Assembly: GCA_026770575.1 (NCBI GenBank)
Contig: MU657200.1
Location: 389,034 to 403,015, forward strand
DNA from: Pelagophyceae sp. CCMP2097
Taxonomy: Eukaryota > Sar > Pelagophyceae
Direction of reading: 5' to 3'
Length of the DNA stretch: 13,982 nucleotides
The notes beneath the pieces were generated by a model. It saw nothing but the letters and a program-made list of their open reading frames with translations, did no database searches and had not been told where the DNA came from. The translations under genes and the position numbers were made by a program. Numbering within the stretch: position 1 is the stretch's first letter; each line of letters starts with the position of its first letter. Positions 8,701-13,982 of this stretch are shown piece after piece.

Positions 8701-9465
8701 GACCTAAGCCACGCGCGTCCGCCTCCAGCCATAGACCCGGGAGTCGGACGCGGCGTCGGCGCCGCAGTAAAAGCCAATATACGCCAGGTAGCCGCCGACG
8801 ACGGGGACGGGCAGGTTCTGCGCCAGCGAGGCCAGGCGGAACCGGCCGATGACGATGAGCATGACGCCGAGCGAGGCCTAATTCAGATGCGCGTCCAACA
8901 TCCAACGCCTCTTTCCGAAAGAGCGCGCGCGGCCGGAGCGCCAAAAGACGCCGCGATCGGGACCGTCGCGCCGGCGAGGATGCAGAGCGCGACGGCGACG
9001 ACGGTCTCGGCCTCGTAGTGGTGCTTTGTCTCGTCGACGACGCGGTGCGCAATCGCACTGAGGAAAATCAAACCCGCCTGCGATGCCACCGGTTCGGCGT
9101 CTGAAACGGCGAGGGCCTCTGGCGCGGCCAAAGGTTCCACGGTGCTCCGTTGGACGTGGGACGCGGGTGTTTACGTCTTGGACTTGGCCGACTGCAAAGG
9201 GCATGGACGACCCACAGGTGAAGCAGACCTGGTGCACCGCCGCGGAGAAGAGGACGAGCTTGACCAAGAGCGGGTAAAAGGGCCGGAAGAACGGGTCGGC
9301 GAAGATGATGGAAGCAAAGGACATCATCACCGGGGCGCACATGGCGGCAGCCACAAGACCATACGTCCCCGAAACGACAGAGTCCATCAATCCGCGCTTC
9401 GGCCCGCGCATCTCCGCCGACCCGCGGGACCCGATGGCCGCGTAGCCGCCGCGCCGCTTCGCCAT
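5744..9465 (-). CDS. SulP-family anion transporter with STAS and cyclic-nucleotide-binding-like domains, 14 exons
   Basis: Exons in transcript order: 9465-9175, 9077-8964, 8877-8763, 8703-8579, 8534-7846, 7774-7510, 7437-7393, 7205-7140, 7059-6973, 6855-6599, 6365-6282, 6182-6081, 6012-5976, 5899-5744; about 810 residues, all phases consistent. Residues about 30-500 are the SulP membrane core (MPFAVGQVQD-AGLIFLSAIA, NLPVPVVGGYLAYIGFYCG, LDYDQELITVGVGNLVSG). A STAS domain spans about 515-640 (VELRGFVFFGAA, NFAGVDATA-VRACFLPLQQ). A cNMP-binding-like fold follows at about 690-770 (DTLYFVEAGTVDLYLPD, GGIFGE-LNFSL, C-terminal helix). The motifs recall the fungal vacuolar SulP group (Vsb1/YGR125w type), so a vacuolar anion or amino-acid role is possible; substrate is unknown. 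Twelve introns are GT-AG; 8704-8762 would be GC-AG, the GT alternative (8699-8736, 38 bases) adding 7 residues. The junction 6366-6598 is the least certain. The first ATG of the frame is used as start. Confidence 0.85.
6885..6982 (-). repeat. 47-base direct repeat (51-base period) within SulP intron 9, duplicating the splice donor
   Basis: Bases 6885-6931 and 6936-6982 are identical. On the coding strand each copy carries AAGATCGCA followed by GTGCGTCG, so both have the same exon end and 5' splice site. The first donor met by the transcript (6972) gives a STAS reading LRPKIA-ATLRANG. Using the second would add 51 bases, 17 residues, without a stop. Confidence 0.9.
7264..7378 (-). repeat. Four tandem copies of a 28-base unit inside a SulP intron
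   Basis: On the plus strand, copies begin with GTTATCTCAGAGGGCGTTTC at 7271, 7299, 7327 and 7355. The first three are nearly identical and the fourth degrades at its end; a partial unit (GAACGGC) precedes the first. The array fills more than half of the 187-base intron 7206-7392, between the short STAS exons 7437-7393 and 7205-7140. Confidence 0.95.
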
Positions 9466-9770
9466 CGAACGGCCTTCAACTACGTTCCGCGATGCCGGGA
9501 TAAAGTCGCTGGTAAAATGCCTTCAAGATGATCGGCTCCGCCGAGCGCTGTCCACCGCCGCCGACCACGCGCTCGAAGCGATGCGCGCCGCTGCGCTGCC
9601 CGGCGCCGTCCGTATAGGCTCGCAGCGCTTCCCAAGCACGAGCACGAAGAACGAAAAAAATCTCGTATCCGGATAATGTTCCTAAAAAGGGTCATTTAGG
9701 CGATGCGCAAGCCTCTAGACTCCAGACACAAGGGTCGGGACCGCACACGAGGCACCTCGCACCGACACCA
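9466..9770. promoter_or_regulatory. Divergent upstream region shared by SulP (-) and SDR (+)
   Basis: These 305 bases lie between the two divergent start codons and should contain both promoters. An A/T-richer block at about 9650-9695 (an A7 run, then CCGGATAATG and TAAAAAGGG) is the best candidate for a core promoter. No recognised TATA box, initiator or operator could be assigned. Short minus-strand frames here have no recognisable protein features. Confidence 0.5.
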
Positions 9771-10984
9771 ATGGAGCGGCGGGTCGTTCTCGTCACCGGC
9801 GCCTCCAAGGTGCCCGACGTCTTTGCAACGCATTTTCGTCGCACGCGTGATCGTATATGTGTAGGGCATCGGCCGCGCGATTGCGCAGCGGCTGGCGCGG
9901 CAAGGCGACCGGGTGCGACCCTCGGCCGGCGTTCGATGCCAAAGCGCGGAGCATGAGCGCGCAGGTCATCGTACACTACGGCCGGGACGCGGCGGGTGCA
10001 GAGGTCGGCGACGGCGTCCCGTCGTCCCGACGCCTCGACGTTGCGGGAAGGGCCTGCGGATCGCGCTGTGCAGGAGACGCGCGCGTCGCTCGAGCAGGAC
10101 GGCCACCTCTGCCTCGGCGCGGACCTCGAGGCGCCGGACGGGGCTGCGCTCCTCATCGCGGCGGCCGTCGCTCAAACCGGCCGCCTCGACGTCCTCGTGT
10201 GAGTCGGCCGCAGAGCGCCAGACCCCGCGCAGTCGAGAGGTCACTGCCGATACGTAGGTGCAACCACGGCATCTACCAGGAGACGCCGTTTGGGGCGACG
10301 ACGGCCGCCGACTGGGCCGCGTCGTTTGCAAAGACCCTGCGCGTCAACCTCGAGGCGCCCGCAAACCTCGCCTTCGCCGCGGTGCGCCCCGCAGCCCGCG
10401 GCGCCGCGCAGGGACCGCCGCAGATTTCCCAAAGCGGACGCTCGGCGGCAGGCGACGCACATGGCCGCGGCCCCGGCGCGCGGCGGCGCCATTGTCTTCG
10501 TGAGCTCGCGCGGCGCGGTGCGCGGCGAGCCCGACGCGCCGGCGTACGGCGCGTCCAAGGCCGGCCTCAACGCGCTCACGGGCAGCCTCGCGCAGGTCCG
10601 TCGACACGCAGGGGGCGTTGCCGCGGCGTGCGCCAAAGGGCCCTTTGCGGGCGGCGGGCCCTCGACTCTACGGGCGGCGGGGTCTTGGCGGGCCCTCGGG
10701 TCTCGGCGGGTTTTCGGCGGGCGTTTGCCGGCACTCTAGAGTTTCAGGCGTTTGCGAAGCACGGCGTCCGCGTGGCGGCGGTGGCGCCCGGCTTCATTTC
10801 GACGGCCATGGCCGAGCCGGTCCTCCAAGGCGCGCGGGGCGACGCCATCCGCGCGCAGTCGCCCTTCGATCGCGTCGGCCGCCCGGAAGAGGTCGCCGAC
10901 GCCGTCGCGTACCTCGCCAGCGAAGAGGCGGCGTGGAGCTCCGGCGCCGTCCTCGACTGCAACGGCGCCTCGTACCTCCACTGA
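9771..10984 (+). CDS. Short-chain dehydrogenase/reductase (classical SDR, FabG-like), 7 exons
   Basis: Exons 9771-9809, 9865-9912, 9965-10003, 10074-10198, 10258-10381, 10452-10595 and 10748-10984 give 251 residues, the usual length of classical SDRs. All six introns (55, 52, 70, 59, 70 and 152 bases) are GT-AG. The dinucleotide-binding motif TGASK-GIG (residues 9-16) is split by intron 1. The NNAG motif is replaced by CNHG (85-88). Catalytic residues are present: N114 in LRVNLEAP, S144 in VFVSSRGA, Y157 and K161 in YGASK. The C-terminal part shows [10 protein letters not shown] and a closing [13 protein letters not shown]. The enzyme should be an NAD(P)(H)-dependent oxidoreductase. It is closest in pattern to 3-oxoacyl-ACP reductase-like SDRs, but substrate and cofactor are not determined. 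No targeting peptide precedes the fold, suggesting a cytosolic location. Divergent from SulP, convergent with the prominin-like gene. Confidence 0.9.
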
Positions 10985-11079
10985 CGCGCCGAGAAAGGCC
11001 CCCGCCAAAAGGCCTCGGTTGCTAACATACCCGTAAATTTTAATACAGTCGGCGCACGCGGCGGCCCCTTATAGGGTGG
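10985..11079. terminator. Convergent 3' intergenic region
   Basis: Only 95 bases separate the stop codon of the SDR (+) from that of the prominin-like gene (-), so both 3' ends must lie here or overlap. An A/T-rich stretch at about 11032-11047 (TAAATTTTAATAC) is the only visible candidate for polyadenylation sequence. No canonical AATAAA is present. Confidence 0.35.
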
Positions 11080-13811
11080 CTAGTAGCAGAGGGGCTCGAC
11101 GTCGATTTGCGTGAGCCGTTTGCCGTGGTCCTTGTCACCGTCGTCGTAGTTGACGCAGGGGATGCAGATGATGCCGAGCCAGAGGAGGATGAGCGAGGCG
11201 CTGATGACGAACACGAGGCCGCTGATGCCGTCGACGACGTCGCCGCACGTGGCGTCGTAGATGGCGTCGTAATAAATCGGATTCAGCTTGGCGCAGCCCG
11301 TGGCCGCGTCGGCGGCGAAGAGCCCTGCCTTGGTGTCGTCGATGGCGCCGACGAGCTCGTCGATGGCTTCGGCGTTGCAGGCCGCCGCGCTGCCTCGCGC
11401 CGCCGCCTCGAGGTCGTAGAGCTTGTCCCACAATTCGAGCGTGCCGTTTCTGATGGGGTTCGCGACGTCGCACGTCGTGATGAAGCGGATCACGCGCAGG
11501 TTCTCGCCGCCAAAGTTGTTCTCCTCGGCCAGCTGCACGACGATGCCGGCGTCGGCCTGGCAAAAGTCGGACACGGAGACGGTCAGCGCCGTGCAGACTG
11601 CCACAAAGGCGACGATGATGAGCAAGACGAGGACGAAGAGCGCCTGGACGAAGGTGTCGTCGCAGCGGCACTGCGTGCAGAGCGCGATGATGGCGAAGAG
11701 GATGAGGAACCAGATGAGCGCCGCGGCGCCGGCGAGGCCTAGGATTATAATTGCTCTGGGCGGGAACGAGTGGAAATGTTTTGGTGAGCTGGGGACCCAC
11801 CATAGTCGATAAACTTGGGCCCGTCCTCGGACGTCTTCTCGCTCGTGTCGCGCAGGTCCGCGGGCAGGCCGTCGACGAGGTCGAGCGTGTCGCCGACGAG
11901 CGGCATCGCCTCGACGACGAAGCGCTCGACGTAAATTTTCAGATATTCGTTGGGGCAGCCCAGCGTCGGCGCCACGGCGGTGAAGCGCGGCAGCTGCACG
12001 TCGTCGATGGAGGTGAGGCCCGCCTCGGCGGACGTGAGCAGGTCCGCGAGGTCGCTGAGCGAGTCGCCGACCTTGGTGCACGCCGAGTCGATGGACTCTC
12101 GCGGGCCGTAGCCGCCAACCAGAGTCGCGCCCGCCGCCAGCAGCACGATGGCCACGGCGGCCCTGCGCCCGCGCCGGCTGGACGCCGACGCGTCCGCCGC
12201 GCGGAAGCAGCACTGGTTCTTGCGCCGATAGCAGCGGCAGCGCGCGAAGCACGTGTAGAAAAGAAAGGCGACGAGCATGACGACGCCAATGGCTGCCACG
12301 AAGGCGGCAAAGCCAACGACGGACATTTGGTAGCTCTTGTCGGTAGAAAATTCCTTGTCGCCGGCGTGGTAAAAGCCGGACATGAGCTTGACGTAGTTGG
12401 ACGGTGAGTACTCTTCTGGCACGTACGTGTCGTCGTCAAAAGTCGCGTCCGACGGCGACGCCTCGACGACGGCCGGCGGAGCGACGGTTTCGACTGAGAC
12501 CGCAAGGAGCCGACTTTCGCCCGCAGCGTCGACGTCCGACCGCAGCGCCGACGAAAACATCGCAACCGTCATCGCCTCTAACGTGGTGCTGTACGCCGCC
12601 GCCGCCGACGCCGACGGCGCCGCGACGGTAAACGACACGTCGACGTCCGCAGGCTGCAGCCGGCGCCCCGGCGGCGGCGGCGCCACCGCCAACCGCGCCA
12701 CGACGGAGACGGAGACGGCGCCGTCGGCGACGCCGAGGTACCTTGCCATGGCCGCCACGAGCGCAGCCAGCTCGTCGGCCGTCGCCAGCGAGTCGACGCT
12801 CGCCGTGAGGCCGCTCACGGCCGCTTTAAACGCCACAGAGTACACCGTCCGCCGGCCCTCGGCGAGCACCGCCACGCCTGCGTACCACGCGAGCACGCCG
12901 CGGTCAGAGAGGCCCTCCGCCGTCTTGCCGCCAGAGACCAGAGCCGGGTACGCGGCGCGGAGGGCCACAATCGCCTCGGCCGTGATGAGCGTACCTGCAA
13001 ACGACCGTGAGGCGCAGACGACGCGGGAGTCGAGCGCGGACGCCGGTACGGGCCGGCCTCGTGGTCGCCGCCGTAGAACAATGTTGCGGCGGCCTCGGTG
13101 CCGCTGAGGTCGACGAACGCGGCCCAGCCCTCGGGCCGCCAGATGTAATCGGGCACCAACGGCGCCTGTTGCCAGATCCACACCGGCAGCAGGACGTCCA
13201 CCGCCACGTCGGCGTCCGATGAGCCCGCGGCGATCATCTTCTTGAGGTACCTGCGCGCGCGCTGCGGCGCCCGGGCGCAACGGCACGTAAAGAGGCGCGC
13301 CCAGAGTCCTCGCTCGCGATGACGCCCCACGCGAGGCCTCTCGCCGTCGCCGGGCGAAGGCGCACACGGCACGCCCAAGGCGCACGCCTCGTTTCGAAAA
13401 GTCGCGCAGACGCTGCCTTGTACGTCCTCGCGAGCGAGACGACGAGCGTCGACTGGCTGACGGTCACCACGTCGCCGCCGGCGAAGCCCGTCGGCCCCAG
13501 GAGCACGGTGAGCTCTTCTGTCGTGATGTCCGCCTTCTTTGCGGCTTGCAGCGCGACCGTATAGCCAAAGGGACCTGCGCGGCACGCAAGGTCGCAAACG
13601 CGACCGGCGCGGGGCCGGCGGCACCGGCGGCGGGCCAAAGGGCCGCCCGCGGACGAGGACCCCTTCTTTGGACGTTCTCCAAACGTGGCGCCGGCGGGCC
13701 ACCCCAGACGTACGCCTCCGCGTCGAGTGAACCGTCGGGTTCCACGTAGAACGCCGGCTGCGACTGCACCGCCGCCGCCCGCAGCAGGCACGCCACCACG
13801 AGCGCGAGCAT
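11080..13811 (-). CDS. Five-transmembrane protein with prominin-like topology, 5 exons
   Basis: Exons in transcript order: 13811-13703, 13574-13424, 13250-13042, 12994-11801 and 11753-11080; 778 residues, all phases consistent. Introns 128, 173, 47 and 47 bases, all GT-AG. Residues 1-17 are a signal peptide (MLALVVACLLRAAAVQS). An ectodomain of about 360 residues follows. TM1 is about 379-406, then a Cys-rich cytoplasmic loop (CFARCRCYRRKNQCC, 405-419); TM2 434-452; an outer loop of about 100 residues; TM3 556-578; a short inner loop with CTQCRC; TM4 589-612; an outer loop of about 115 residues with four or more Cys; TM5 728-750; and a 28-residue tail. This order of segments, with the Cys-rich loop after TM1, matches prominins, which shape plasma-membrane protrusions in animals; the outer loops are much shorter than in animal prominins. 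No homology search was possible, so prominin kinship is inference. An in-frame ATG 75 bases upstream would hide the signal peptide and was not chosen. Confidence 0.8.
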
Positions 13812-13982
13812 GGCTTCCGGTCGCTTTGCCGAATAACCGAGGCAATACAATAATAGCGCCGGATTGTAAACAGTCACTTTTTTCAAGCTACTTTCAAGTT
13901 GCTTTCAACAGTGTGTTCATGACCGATTTTGCGTAGCGGACAGGGTCGGTGGGGGTGGAGGGTGTCGGTGGGTGGGGAGGGG
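13812..13982. other. Upstream region of the prominin-like gene ending in a G-rich tract
   Basis: Bases 13812-13942 are the likely promoter and leader of the minus-strand prominin-like gene. They include a T-rich patch with TTTCAAG words (about 13878-13910). From about 13943 the plus strand becomes G-rich with several runs of three to five G separated by short linkers, compatible with a G-quadruplex. It is not a TTAGGG- or TTTAGGG-type telomere repeat. The window ends inside this tract. Confidence 0.5.

Noticed and set aside
9480..9695. 71-codon minus-strand frame upstream of SulP
   Set aside because: No recognisable features, Arg/Ser-rich, and it lies in the shared promoter region.
13943..13982. 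Telomere or subtelomeric repeat
   Set aside because: The G runs are irregular and do not match TTAGGG or TTTAGGG units.

Overview
The window looks like nuclear DNA of a GC-rich eukaryotic microalga, most likely a stramenopile and possibly a pelagophyte. The reasons are: four genes that read through only when short introns are removed (44 to 233 bases, nearly all GT-AG), a secreted EGF-repeat protein resembling the SIG1/Ocm mastigoneme family of heterokont algae, and a decayed WD40 tandem array. No operons, tRNA or rRNA genes, CRISPR arrays or prokaryotic transposons were seen. The lineage is inferred; no database could be consulted. Exon coordinates were worked out by hand from reading frame, splice dinucleotides and continuity of conserved motifs.

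Layout from left to right. Bases 1-84 (-) hold the start of a basic, Gly/Ala/Lys-rich protein that runs off the edge. Bases 595-2294 (+) hold a three-exon radical SAM protein with an N-terminal B12-binding-like fold. It is bracketed by a roughly 33-base inverted repeat (308-360 and 2332-2364). Bases 2464-3160 (+) hold a WD40 pseudogene with two nonsense codons and at least two frameshifts. Bases 3458-5533 (-) hold an intact single-exon 691-residue secreted EGF/mastigoneme-like protein. Bases 5744-9465 (-) hold a 14-exon SulP-family anion transporter with STAS and cyclic-nucleotide-binding-like domains (about 810 residues). Bases 9771-10984 (+) hold a 7-exon short-chain dehydrogenase/reductase (251 residues). 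Bases 11080-13811 (-) hold a 5-exon, 5-transmembrane protein with prominin-like topology (778 residues). The last bases are G-rich.

The genes do not form an obvious pathway; this looks like an ordinary compact algal gene neighbourhood. SulP and the SDR are divergent and share a 305-base upstream region. The SDR and the prominin-like gene converge, 95 bases apart. The SulP and mastigoneme-like genes are in tandem on the minus strand. The points most worth a second look are the prominin-like protein, the intron structures (a duplicated splice donor, a 28-base satellite, a likely GC-AG intron, a microsatellite-bearing insert) and the inverted repeats around the radical SAM gene.
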